Below are positions 16,196 through 24,493 of a stretch of DNA of 43,900 nt, in pieces. The position numbers were made by a program, and so were the translations under genes. The number at the start of each line of letters is the position of its first letter. The stretch's first letter is position 1. The notes beneath the pieces were generated by a model. It did no database searches, was not told the origin of the DNA, and saw only the letters and a program-made list of their open reading frames with translations. The DNA lies in NCBI GenBank assembly GCA_041946865.1, contig JBHGBF010000048.1:1-43900 (forward strand). The letters are read 5' to 3'. Source of the DNA: RPQK01 sp041946865. GTDB taxonomy: Bacteria > Acidobacteriota > UBA6911 > RPQK01.

Positions 16196-18181
16196 ATGTT
16201 GGCAGTCCTGGCAGCTTCAAGATGGGTCCGTTGGCTCCTCATGTCCTTCGCGGCCGCGGGCCTGGCCGGCGCGTTGGCGAGCTTGAGCTTTTTCCAGACC
16301 CTGGAGCTGAAGACTCTGGACTACCGGTTTCAGCTGAAGGCGGGAACCTCAACCGCGAGCCCGGACATCGTGATCGTTGAGGTCGACGACGCGAGCATCA
16401 AATTCCTGGAACCGGAAGTAGGGAGATGGCCGTGGCCCCGTAACGTTTATGCAGTGCTGATCGACTTTATCCGGCAGGCCGGCACCCGCCTGATCCTCTT
16501 TGATCTGCTTCTGACGGAGGCGGACAAGCAAAACCCCGAAGCCGATCAGGACCTGGGCCGCGCTACCGAGGAATTCGGCCAGGTGATACATGCTGTCTAC
16601 CTCGAAGAACAGGATCTGGGAGATCCGGACTGGGACGTCGTCAGGAAAAACTCGATACCCGCTCAAGGATCACTCCCCGACTATGTCGGAATCCTCCTCC
16701 CGACTCCCGCCATCCTCAAGCATCCGAGGGCTCTCGGCCACGTCGCCATGCGGCTTGACGCCGACGGACCCTGGAGGCGTTCGCTTCCATTGGCCCGTTT
16801 TCGTGACCGGGCCTTCCCCTCCCTCCCGATCGCCGGAGTCATGGTCCTGCAAGGACTTCGGTTGAAAGACGTCCAGGTGACCAGCCAGGAGATACGGGTC
16901 GGAACGGTCCGTGCCCCGCTTGATGAAGACTCGCGTTTGCCGATCTGGTTTAATGGACCGCCCGGCGCTTACCGCCGTTACCCGTTCTCACACGTTTTTT
17001 ACTCAGCACTCCAGTTGCAGGAGGGAGAAAAACCGACCCTGGATCCGAGCCTGTTCAAGGGAAAGATCGTTCTGCTGGGAGTCACGGCGGCCGCCCTTCA
17101 CGATCTCTTCACTACCCCCTACAGCGGCAGTGCGGCCACCATCGGAGACAAGCGGAGGATCTTCGGAAAGATGCCGGGAGTCGAAGTCCAGGCCAACATT
17201 TTGGACAGCCTTCTGCACAACCGGTACCTGAAACGCTTGCCGGCAAGTTCCTCTGCCGCCCTTGTCATAGCCGTAGCCTGTGTCTCGCTCGGAGCCGCCC
17301 TTTACCTTCCTCTCTGGTCGGCAATCCTGGTCTTGGCACTCATCCCTGCCGGATACCTCGCCGCGTCTCTTCAGGCTTTTGAGCGGCATCTCCAGACACC
17401 AGTCGTGGCGGTAATCCTGGCATGGGCCCTCGCAGTCGCCGTCGGCTACGTCTATCAGTATTGGATTGAGGGCGGCGAGAAGCGGCGAATCAAACGGATT
17501 TTCTCGCACTACGTGTCCCGAGACGTTTTCCACGAGCTGCTGAACAATCCGGCAGCAGCGGCACTGGGAGGCAAGCGGGCGCTCGCAACGGTCCTCTTTT
17601 CGGACCTGCGCGGTTTTACCACGCTTTCGGAGAAGACCGAGCCGGAGGCCTTGATCAACCAGCTGAATGAATACTTCTCGGCTATGGTCGAGGTTGTCTT
17701 CGAACATCGCGGAACCGTGGATAAGTTCGTCGGCGACATGATCATGGCTCTCTTCAATGTGCCGCTGCCCGATGACAATCACGCCGACCATGCAGTCCGT
17801 TGTGCCATAGCAATGCAACGACGTCTTGAGGCGTTAAATGCCAGATGGAGGACCGAGGGACGGTGCGAATTTCACTCCGGTGTAGGTATTAATAGCGGGC
17901 AGATGATTGTCGGAAATGTCGGTTCCGAATCGATACGCAGTTACACAGTCATAGGCGACCAGGTCAACCTGGGGTCGAGGCTCGAGTCGCAATGCAAGGA
18001 ATACAAGGTCGAGATCATCATCAGCGAGCACGTGCGCGCCTTGCTGCGCGGCAGCTATCCCCTTAAAGAGATCGGGAACGTCATCGTCAAGGGGAAATCA
18101 GAGCCAGTGAAGATCTTCCAGGTGGAGTGGAAGGAAAAGCGAAGGATGAAGGATGAAGAGAAGGATGAAGGTCTTTCGTAA
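16196..18181 (+). CDS. CHASE2-domain class III adenylate cyclase
   Basis: Membrane-anchored cyclase that makes cAMP from ATP. An N-terminal helix (about residues 8-33) leads to an extracytoplasmic CHASE2 sensor (about 35-350), then three membrane segments (about 360-430) and a cyclase domain (about 465-645). The cyclase has the two metal Asp residues in FSDLRGFT and GDMIMALF. The Lys before the latter (VDKFVGD) and the Asp of VIGDQVN fit adenine rather than guanine selection. The transition-state Asn and Arg lie in VNLGSRLE. Start ATG 16196 opens the first helix; the frame extends to 16118 without need. The last 15 residues are a Lys/Glu-rich tail encoded by tandem GATGAA-like sequence. The nearby cNMP-binding channel may respond to its product (inference). 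Confidence 0.93.
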   Translation: MLAVLAASRWVRWLLMSFAAAGLAGALASLSFFQTLELKTLDYRFQLKAGTSTASPDIVIVEVDDASIKFLEPEVGRWPWPRNVYAVLIDFIRQAGTRLILFDLLLTEADKQNPEADQDLGRATEEFGQVIHAVYLEEQDLGDPDWDVVRKNSIPAQGSLPDYVGILLPTPAILKHPRALGHVAMRLDADGPWRRSLPLARFRDRAFPSLPIAGVMVLQGLRLKDVQVTSQEIRVGTVRAPLDEDSRLPIWFNGPPGAYRRYPFSHVFYSALQLQEGEKPTLDPSLFKGKIVLLGVTAAALHDLFTTPYSGSAATIGDKRRIFGKMPGVEVQANILDSLLHNRYLKRLPASSSAALVIAVACVSLGAALYLPLWSAILVLALIPAGYLAASLQAFERHLQTPVVAVILAWALAVAVGYVYQYWIEGGEKRRIKRIFSHYVSRDVFHELLNNPAAAALGGKRALATVLFSDLRGFTTLSEKTEPEALINQLNEYFSAMVEVVFEHRGTVDKFVGDMIMALFNVPLPDDNHADHAVRCAIAMQRRLEALNARWRTEGRCEFHSGVGINSGQMIVGNVGSESIRSYTVIGDQVNLGSRLESQCKEYKVEIIISEHVRALLRGSYPLKEIGNVIVKGKSEPVKIFQVEWKEKRRMKDEEKDEGLS

Positions 18182-18225
18182 GTACGGAGCGTTTCTGAAT
18201 GCCCGTGCCTCTGAAGTACCGGTAG

Positions 18226-19791
18226 TTACAAGCACTCTTTCGGAGTGCGGCAGCCATGCTGCCGGCTGTCTGGAAGATCGAAAGTGAAAAGGCCGCCGGC
18301 ATGGCCGCCGCACTGCTCCGGAAATGCGATCGAGAGTGCGGGCAGGCTTTTATCGTGGCCGGACTCTCCAGAGTCCGGCATGAGGAGCAGGATCGGCTCG
18401 TCTTTGCTGGCCGCAGACAACCCCCGGCGGAACTCCTGAACATTACGAACGGGCTTGCGGTTCACCTCCTGGATGACATCGCCGCGGACCAACCCCGCCT
18501 CCGCTGCCGGGCTGCCGGGCTGGACTGTGACCACCACCGCGCCCTGAGCACCCGATTCCAGCTGCAGTTGCTCGCGTATTCCGGCCGTGAGGTCCTGCAC
18601 CTGGACCCCCAGAGCTGACGAAGAGCTGTCCGGCTCCTCAGGACTGACCGGCTCTTCTTCCTGGGATTCCGGCCGTTCACCGAGTACGACGTCGATATCC
18701 CTTCTCTGCCCGTTTCTCAGGATCTGGAAGCGGGCGGTTGACCCCGGTCGCTGTGAGGCGATTTTGAAGCGCAGATCACGGCTGTCCTCGACCGGCTGGC
18801 CGTTCAGAGAGACAACCACGTCGCCACGCTGAAGTCCCGCCTTGCCGGCCGGACCGCCCTGCTCGACGCCGCTGATGAGCGCCCCTTGTTCCTGGGACAG
18901 ATCGAAGGCCGACCTGATGGCAGGAGTGAGGTCCTGGATAACAACTCCCAGGAAGCCTCTGACCACCTTGCCCTGCTTGACGATCTGCTCCATCACGTTT
19001 CGAGCCATGTTCACCGGGACAGCGAAACCAATTCCAACATTTCCGGCGCTGCGACTGAGGATGGCCGTGTTTATCCCGACAAGCCGGCCATCTGGATCGA
19101 CGAGCGCGCCGCCGGAGTTACCGGGGTTAATCGCCGCATCCGTCTGAATGAAGTCCTCGTACCCGGTGATGCCCAATTCTCCCCGGCCGGTGGCGCTGAT
19201 GATACCCATGGTTACCGTCCGGCCAACTCCAAACGGGTTGCCGATCGCCAGGACGAACTCCCCGATCCGGACCTTGCTCGAGTCGCCCATGGTAATCGGA
19301 TTCAGGTTTTTGGCTTTCTCGACTTTGAGTACCGCTATATCGGTCTGCGGGTCAGTCCCCAGGATTTTGGCGCGATATTCCTCATTCTCACCGAACAGGA
19401 CCAGCACTTCGCTGGACGACTCCACCAGATGGTTGTTGGTCAGAATGAGCCCGTCACCGGAAACCACCACGCCCGATCCGAGCCCTCGCTCGCGGCGCTC
19501 TTGGGGAGCCAGGCCCTCAGTATCGTCTCCAAAGAAACGCCGGAAGAACGGGTCCTCGAAAAGCGGGTTGTCGCTTATTTCGGCTCGGACAATCCGGGTA
19601 GAAGTGACGGTGACAACAGCCGGCAAGACGGTCTGCACGACGGGTGCGAAGCCGGTTTCAAAGGATACTGGATCTCCGGGTCCCGGCCTGGCGCCACTGG
19701 CCGCCGGCTGAGGCGCGGCCCCGGTCGGCCAGTTCAATGCCAGAACTAGGCCGATCAGGACGCCAATCACGACAGCGATGACACCCACCAT
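18226..19791 (-). CDS. degP: DegP/HtrA-family serine protease with two PDZ domains and a repeat-derived tail
   Basis: Envelope protease and chaperone for misfolded proteins. A membrane anchor or uncleaved signal occupies residues 1-20. The trypsin-like domain has His121 (TNNHLVE), Asp151 (TDIAVLKVE) and Ser226 (NPGNSGGAL). PDZ1 spans about 275-370 and PDZ2 about 390-470. A normal end would come just after DEPILLL. Instead 51 extra residues (471-521) are encoded by dispersed hairpin repeats at 18243-18378, so the original C-terminus seems replaced. The start is ATG 19791, 46 nt after the topA stop; the frame is open far upstream but that part is a shadow of topA. No strong ribosome-binding site is seen. 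It is last in the dprA-topA-degP run. Confidence 0.9.
   Translation of the reverse strand: MVGVIAVVIGVLIGLVLALNWPTGAAPQPAASGARPGPGDPVSFETGFAPVVQTVLPAVVTVTSTRIVRAEISDNPLFEDPFFRRFFGDDTEGLAPQERRERGLGSGVVVSGDGLILTNNHLVESSSEVLVLFGENEEYRAKILGTDPQTDIAVLKVEKAKNLNPITMGDSSKVRIGEFVLAIGNPFGVGRTVTMGIISATGRGELGITGYEDFIQTDAAINPGNSGGALVDPDGRLVGINTAILSRSAGNVGIGFAVPVNMARNVMEQIVKQGKVVRGFLGVVIQDLTPAIRSAFDLSQEQGALISGVEQGGPAGKAGLQRGDVVVSLNGQPVEDSRDLRFKIASQRPGSTARFQILRNGQRRDIDVVLGERPESQEEEPVSPEEPDSSSSALGVQVQDLTAGIREQLQLESGAQGAVVVTVQPGSPAAEAGLVRGDVIQEVNRKPVRNVQEFRRGLSAASKDEPILLLMPDSGESGHDKSLPALSIAFPEQCGGHAGGLFTFDLPDSRQHGCRTPKECL
18243..18314. repeat. Large imperfect hairpin repeat inside the DegP tail
   Basis: AGTGCGGC (18244-18251) pairs with GCCGCACT (18307-18314), and GCCATGC (18253-18259) with GCATGGC (18299-18305); a further CCGGC/GCCGG pair extends the stem. 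The element looks like a REP-type intergenic palindrome yet is read as the last residues of the protease. Confidence 0.65.
18350..18378. repeat. 29-nt hairpin repeat, copy 1
   Basis: CCGGACTC (18359-18366) and GAGTCCGG (18371-18378) form an 8-bp stem with a TCCA loop. The 29 nt from 18350 match 43861-43889 with one mismatch. It encodes residues just after the PDZ2 domain of the protease. Confidence 0.8.
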
Positions 19792-19837
19792 CCGTGGGCG
19801 GATCTGGAGGGAAGGGTGGAAGGCCGGCCGGCTGCGG

Positions 19838-22273
19838 TCAGACCCGTTCCGGCGCCGCTTCACCTGCCGGTTCGAGTACGGCCTCGCGGTAATCGCAGGC
19901 CTTGTTCGGGCAGTAGCGCACCAGGCCCTGTTTCTTGGTGAAGCGTTCGAGAATGTACGGTCTCTGGCATTTCGGACAACTCTGGGGTATCGGCTTGTCC
20001 CAAAGGACGAAGCGGCACTGCGGATATCTGCTACAACTGTAGAAGATCTTGCCGCGTCGGGATTTCCGTTGCAGCAGTTCCCCCTCGCCGCACTCGGGAC
20101 ACTGGACGCCGGTCGTCTCTCGCTTGATGTACTTGCACTCCGGGTAGCGAGAGCAGGCCGTGAACTCTCCGAACCGGCCGTGTTTGATGACCAGATTGGC
20201 GCCGCACTGCGGGCAGCTCTCGTCGAGCGGCTTGTCGGCGTGGACCTTGGTTTCACCCTTGACTCGGACGACTTTCCGCGTGTTTTTGCAGTCGGGATAC
20301 CCCGAACAAGCAAAGAAGTCCCCATACCGGCCCTTCTTGAGCACCATGGGGCGGCCGCATTTGTCGCACGGGTGGGTCTCAGGCGCCGCGACTTCCGGAC
20401 TGCCGGCGGAAGACGCCTCTTTGGCAATCTCCTGCGTGTTCTTACAGGCGGGATAATTGCTGCAGGCCAGGAACTTGCCGAAACGACCCCACCGGATGAC
20501 CATTTCGGAGCCGCACTTCGTGCACTGGATGCCGGTCGGTGTTTCCTCTTTCTTGAGGTTCTTCATCTCGATCTTGGCTTGTTGCAGCTCCCGGGCAAAT
20601 TCCGAGTAAAACTCCTTGAGGGTGTGGATCCAGTCTTCCTGTCCGTTTTCGATTTCATCCAGATCCTGCTCGAGCCTGGCGGTGTAGTCGTAATCGAAGA
20701 TCTCATCGAAGTGAGCGACCAGCAGATCCGTGACAACCTCGCCGATTTCCGTCGGGACAAAACGCCCCTCGGTGTCCTTTTTCACGTACTCGCGATCCAG
20801 GATAACGGAGACGATCTGGGCGTAAGTCGAGGGCCGGCCGATGCCTTTTTCTTCGAGCGCCTTGACCAGGGTCGATTCGGTATACCGCGGTGGCGGCTGC
20901 GTGAACTTCTGTTCGGGGAGGATCTTCTGAACTTTCAGCCGTTCCCCGACTGTCAGGGGCGGCAACAGGCCTCCTTCTTCCGCGTCCGCCGGCGTCTCGT
21001 CCTGTCCCTCCTGGTACAGCTTCAGGAAGCCGTCGAACTTCAACACCGATCCGACCGCCCGAAACAGCGTCTTGCCCGCCTCAATGTCGACCTGAGTTTC
21101 GTCGAAGAGAGCCGGGTTCATCTGAGAAGCGACAAACCGCTTCCAGATCAGCTCGTACAGGCGAAATTCGTCACGCCCCAGGTAATCGCGAACCTGGTCG
21201 GGCCGGCGCATGACCGAAGTCGGCCGGATGGCCTCATGCGCATCCTGCGCGCCTTTGCGCCCCTGATACATGACGGGCTTCGCCGGTAAATAGCCGTCCC
21301 CGTAAGTCTCTTTGACGAAACCGCGAACCTCTTGAAGAGCCGATTCCGCCACGCGGGTGGAATCCGTGCGCATGTACGTTATCAGACCAATCAGGCCCTC
21401 ATCTCCCACTGCCACGCCCTCGTAGAGGCGTTGGGCCAGCGTCATGGTTTTCTTCACGGAGAATCGCAGTTTCCGGTAAGCCTCCTGCTGGAGCTTGCTG
21501 GTGATGAAGGGGGGAACAGGCCGGCGTTTCTTCTCTTTCTTTTCGATCGAGCCGACTTTGAACTCGGCCTGACGGAGCTCGGCCAGCAGTCGATCCGCTT
21601 CTTCCTGATTGGAAACCTTGAATTTCTTGCCTTCGTACTTGACCGCCCGTGCCGTGAAGACCGGGGGACTGGCCGCCTCGAGCAGAGCGGAGAAATTCCA
21701 GTATTCCTCCGGAACAAAGGCGCGGATCTCGCGTTCCCGGTCCACGACCATCCGCAGCGCCACCGATTGGACGCGGCCGGCCGACAGCCCGCCTCGGACT
21801 TTCTGCCACAACAACGGGCTGATCTTGTAGCCGACCAGACGGTCAAGGATGCGCCGGGTCTGCTGAGCCGATACTTTGTTTCGGTTGATCGACCCCGGGT
21901 TCTTGAAAGCCTCGAGGATCGCGTTCTTGGTTATTTCGTTGAAGAGAACTCGATAAATGGTCCGAGCCTCACGGCCATTCAGCTCTTCGGCGAGGTGCTG
22001 GCAGATTGCTTCTCCCTCGCGGTCGGGGTCGGCAGCGAGATAGATAACTTCCGATTTCTCAGCGGCTTTCTTCAGCTCGCGAACGACTTTCTCTTTACCC
22101 GGGATAACCCGGTAAGTAGGCCGGAAATCGTTCTTGATATCCACACCCAGGGCGCGGGCGGGAAGATCCTTGATGTGTCCGGCGCTGGCTCGAACCTGGT
22201 AGTCTCTTCCCAGATATTTCTCGATGGTCCTCGCCTTTGCCGGCGATTCCACGATAACTATTGCTTTTCCCAT
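19838..22273 (-). CDS. topA: DNA topoisomerase I (type IA)
   Basis: Relaxes negative supercoils by cutting one strand through a covalent tyrosine. The Toprim domain has Glu9 (VESPAKA) and DPDREGE (82-88). The active-site Tyr300 lies in LITYMRTDSTR. SAGRVQSVALR (164-174) and the GIGRPSTYA motif are conserved. The C-terminal third carries four Cys-x2-Cys zinc-ribbon modules and a shorter fifth, starting with CTKCG and ending near the CPNKACDY motif. At 811 residues this is typical of bacterial TopA. ATG 22273 gives the standard MGKAIVIVESPAKA start. dprA precedes it on the same strand, a gene order seen in many bacteria. Confidence 0.97.
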   Translation of the reverse strand: MGKAIVIVESPAKARTIEKYLGRDYQVRASAGHIKDLPARALGVDIKNDFRPTYRVIPGKEKVVRELKKAAEKSEVIYLAADPDREGEAICQHLAEELNGREARTIYRVLFNEITKNAILEAFKNPGSINRNKVSAQQTRRILDRLVGYKISPLLWQKVRGGLSAGRVQSVALRMVVDREREIRAFVPEEYWNFSALLEAASPPVFTARAVKYEGKKFKVSNQEEADRLLAELRQAEFKVGSIEKKEKKRRPVPPFITSKLQQEAYRKLRFSVKKTMTLAQRLYEGVAVGDEGLIGLITYMRTDSTRVAESALQEVRGFVKETYGDGYLPAKPVMYQGRKGAQDAHEAIRPTSVMRRPDQVRDYLGRDEFRLYELIWKRFVASQMNPALFDETQVDIEAGKTLFRAVGSVLKFDGFLKLYQEGQDETPADAEEGGLLPPLTVGERLKVQKILPEQKFTQPPPRYTESTLVKALEEKGIGRPSTYAQIVSVILDREYVKKDTEGRFVPTEIGEVVTDLLVAHFDEIFDYDYTARLEQDLDEIENGQEDWIHTLKEFYSEFARELQQAKIEMKNLKKEETPTGIQCTKCGSEMVIRWGRFGKFLACSNYPACKNTQEIAKEASSAGSPEVAAPETHPCDKCGRPMVLKKGRYGDFFACSGYPDCKNTRKVVRVKGETKVHADKPLDESCPQCGANLVIKHGRFGEFTACSRYPECKYIKRETTGVQCPECGEGELLQRKSRRGKIFYSCSRYPQCRFVLWDKPIPQSCPKCQRPYILERFTKKQGLVRYCPNKACDYREAVLEPAGEAAPERV

Positions 22274-22416
22274 TCTCGAATTTCCCACCCCCACTGATCT
22301 ATAACATAATCCGCCCGACAACTCCCGCAGAATTGCACGGACAAAGACCCGCCAAAGACGCGGAATGGAGATCCTTCATCTCTGCGCCGCTGTTTTTTCG
22401 CGTGCCCTGGCCATTG

Positions 22417-23538
22417 TCAGTCTGCGGGATAGACCCTGCAATACCGTCGGCCGGGGAGCTGCCGGATCAAACCCTTCATCTCAAGACGCAGGAGGGACTG
22501 GTTAAGTTGCGGCAGATCCAGCCTCAATCTATCCAGGAGCGTGTCGAATGCGATGGAGGCGTCAACCGGCAGGGCCGCCAGGAGCGACTCTTCTTCGGGT
22601 GACAGATCAGCCTTTGCGCAGCTGGACGGCTCGGGTTGGGCCGCAAGGCGCAGCTGGTCGAGCACGTACAGCGGCAGCCCCTCCAGAATGTCCTGCCGAT
22701 CAAGCACGATCCGGGCGCCCTGCTTGATCAGATAGTTCGGGCCGTAACTTCCCGGGCTGGTGATGTTTCCCGGCACGGCCCAAAGCTCCCGATTCTGTTC
22801 CAGCGTAAGGCGTGCCGTGATCAGTGACCCGGAAAACTCCGAGGCTTCCACAATGAGCGTCCCGTAGCTCAAACCGCTGATGATCCGGTTGCGAATCGGG
22901 AAGTTTTGGGGCGCGGGATAGCTGCCCATAGGGAATTCGCTCACGATGCATCCTTTTTCGCGGACGCCCTCGTAAACCTTCCGGTTTTCTCTCGGATACA
23001 CAACATCTACGCCGTTTCCCATGACCGCAACCGTCTTTCCTCCTGCTTCCAAGGCTCCCAGATGAGCGTAGCAGTCGATTCCGCGGGCCAGGCCGCTGAC
23101 GACAGCCAGCCCCGTCTCCGCCACTTCCCGGGCGAGCCTCTGCGTAACCTGGCGACCGTACACCGACGCGCGCCTGGCTCCAACAATCGCGATCGCCGCC
23201 TGCTGGGCGATCTGAAAATCCCCCAGACTGTACAGAATCACCGGCGGATCGTGAATCGCGCGCAAAAGATGCGGATATCGGTCATCGGCGATCGAGGTGA
23301 TCGCGATTCCTTTCGTCTCGGCCTCTTTCAAGACCGACTCCGCGGCGGTTGCCGCCCACCCGCCGGCGATACAACTGGCAATCTCATCCGAGAGCGAGCG
23401 GCGCAGCTGGGATCGGGGGAGTCTGAAGAGGCCTGAGGGAAGCCCCCCGTGAAGACCAGTGAGCTGATGAATCCGGGTCGTTCCCAGTCCCGGGATCAAC
23501 GCGAGGGCCAGGTAGTAGAACGATTCGTTGCTATTCAT
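22417..23538 (-). CDS. dprA: DNA-processing protein DprA
   Basis: Binds single-stranded DNA entering the cell and loads RecA during natural transformation. After an N-terminal helix-hairpin region (IPGLGTTRIHQL), the Rossmann-like DprA domain shows IVGARRAS, SGLARGID, GNGVDVVYP, NRIISGLSYG and EASEFSGSLITARLTLEQ. A C-terminal winged-helix-like part (about 305-373) contains LLDRLRLDLPQLNQSLLRLEMKGLI. At 373 residues it is full length. ATG 23538 (MNSNESFYYLALAL) fits family members; the frame is open to 23706 without support. It is transcribed divergently from mqnA, 139 nt away, and is followed by topA after 143 nt. Other competence genes are not in the window. Confidence 0.95.
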   Translation of the reverse strand: MNSNESFYYLALALIPGLGTTRIHQLTGLHGGLPSGLFRLPRSQLRRSLSDEIASCIAGGWAATAAESVLKEAETKGIAITSIADDRYPHLLRAIHDPPVILYSLGDFQIAQQAAIAIVGARRASVYGRQVTQRLAREVAETGLAVVSGLARGIDCYAHLGALEAGGKTVAVMGNGVDVVYPRENRKVYEGVREKGCIVSEFPMGSYPAPQNFPIRNRIISGLSYGTLIVEASEFSGSLITARLTLEQNRELWAVPGNITSPGSYGPNYLIKQGARIVLDRQDILEGLPLYVLDQLRLAAQPEPSSCAKADLSPEEESLLAALPVDASIAFDTLLDRLRLDLPQLNQSLLRLEMKGLIRQLPGRRYCRVYPAD

Positions 23539-23677
23539 CCTACTAGCTATTACGCTCGAGCGGAAAAATCTACGAGAGGAAATTTGTCGCGCAACGAGGC
23601 GCGAGAGAACCGGGGTCTCCCCGGCGTTTTTCGCGTACCCTGTCCGCGTAGTTCGGCGGGATGATATCCTTTCAACG

Positions 23678-24493
23678 ATGAAGGTCTCTTTTATCGAATT
23701 CCTCAACGCGGTCCCGCTCGGTTGGGGCTTGCTTCACGGCTGTGCGAAGAATTCGGTCGAGTTGTTCCTCGATGTTCCTTCCCAATGCGCCGACAAGCTG
23801 GCCCGCGCAGAGGCGGACGTGGGTCTGATTCCAGTCATCGAATACCAGCGGATTCCCGGGCTGCGGATTGTTCCGGACATTGCCATAGCTTCCAAGCATG
23901 AGGTCAGGAGCGTCCTGTTCATCAGCAAGACTCCAATTGAGAGAGTGTCGACCGTTGCGGTCGATACCGCCAGCCGGACTTCTGTCGCTCTTCTTCGCAT
24001 TCTCCTGGAGAAGTACTACCTGAACCGCGACGTCGATTTCCAAGCCGCCGTACCCGATCCCGAGAGCATCCTGTCTCAGCACGATGGGGCGCTCGTCATC
24101 GGGAATCCGGCTTTGAAGACCCGGCAGCAAGGGCGGCACGTCTACGACCTCGCAGGAGAATGGAACCGGTTTACCGGCTTGCCCTTTGTCTTTGCTTTCT
24201 GGGGCGTTCGAGCTGACTTTGAACTGGGGGAGGACGCCGCGCTCTTTTACAAGTCCCGCGAAGCGGGAATGGCCAGCATTCCCGAGATTTGCTCGACTTA
24301 CGGGCAGCGGCTCCAGATCCCCGCCACCGAAATCCGACGTTACTTGCTCGAAAACCTGGATTATTCGCTGGACGAGCCAAATCAACGCGGTCTGGAATGC
24401 TTCTTTTCCTTCGCGGCTGAGCTCGGTCTGATTCCCAAGCCGAGGCCCCTGGAATTCGTGACCTTGGACTGCAAGGCTGAAGAGGTATGGTAA
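23678..24493 (+). CDS. mqnA: Chorismate dehydratase of the futalosine menaquinone pathway
   Basis: MqnA removes water from chorismate to give 3-[(1-carboxyvinyl)oxy]benzoate, the entry step of the futalosine route to menaquinone. The fold is a periplasmic-binding-protein type without a signal peptide. Visible landmarks are the N-terminal FLNAVPL (residues 8-14), DVGLIPVIEY (47-56), LVIGNPAL and LPFVFAFWGVR. At 271 residues it has the usual length. ATG 23678 gives MKVSFIEFLN, the family start; the 50 upstream codons are spurious. Its stop overlaps the namZ start by 7 nt, indicating co-transcription. The related MqnD is a possible confusion, but the NAVPL motif and context favour MqnA. Confidence 0.88.
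   Translation: MKVSFIEFLNAVPLGWGLLHGCAKNSVELFLDVPSQCADKLARAEADVGLIPVIEYQRIPGLRIVPDIAIASKHEVRSVLFISKTPIERVSTVAVDTASRTSVALLRILLEKYYLNRDVDFQAAVPDPESILSQHDGALVIGNPALKTRQQGRHVYDLAGEWNRFTGLPFVFAFWGVRADFELGEDAALFYKSREAGMASIPEICSTYGQRLQIPATEIRRYLLENLDYSLDEPNQRGLECFFSFAAELGLIPKPRPLEFVTLDCKAEEVW

Noticed and set aside
18141..18172. Tandem GATGAA-like sequence at the end of the adenylate cyclase gene
   Set aside because: It is a short low-complexity tail within the coding frame and does not justify a separate element.
19792..20427. Open frame upstream of degP that would give a 733-residue protein
   Set aside because: The extra 212 residues are Arg/Ser-rich and lie entirely within or next to topA in another frame of the same strand; the membrane anchor begins at ATG 19791.
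22358..22400. Hairpin followed by a T-run between dprA and topA
   Set aside because: The T-run is on the plus strand, where no gene ends here; on the minus strand, which carries both genes, it precedes the stem.
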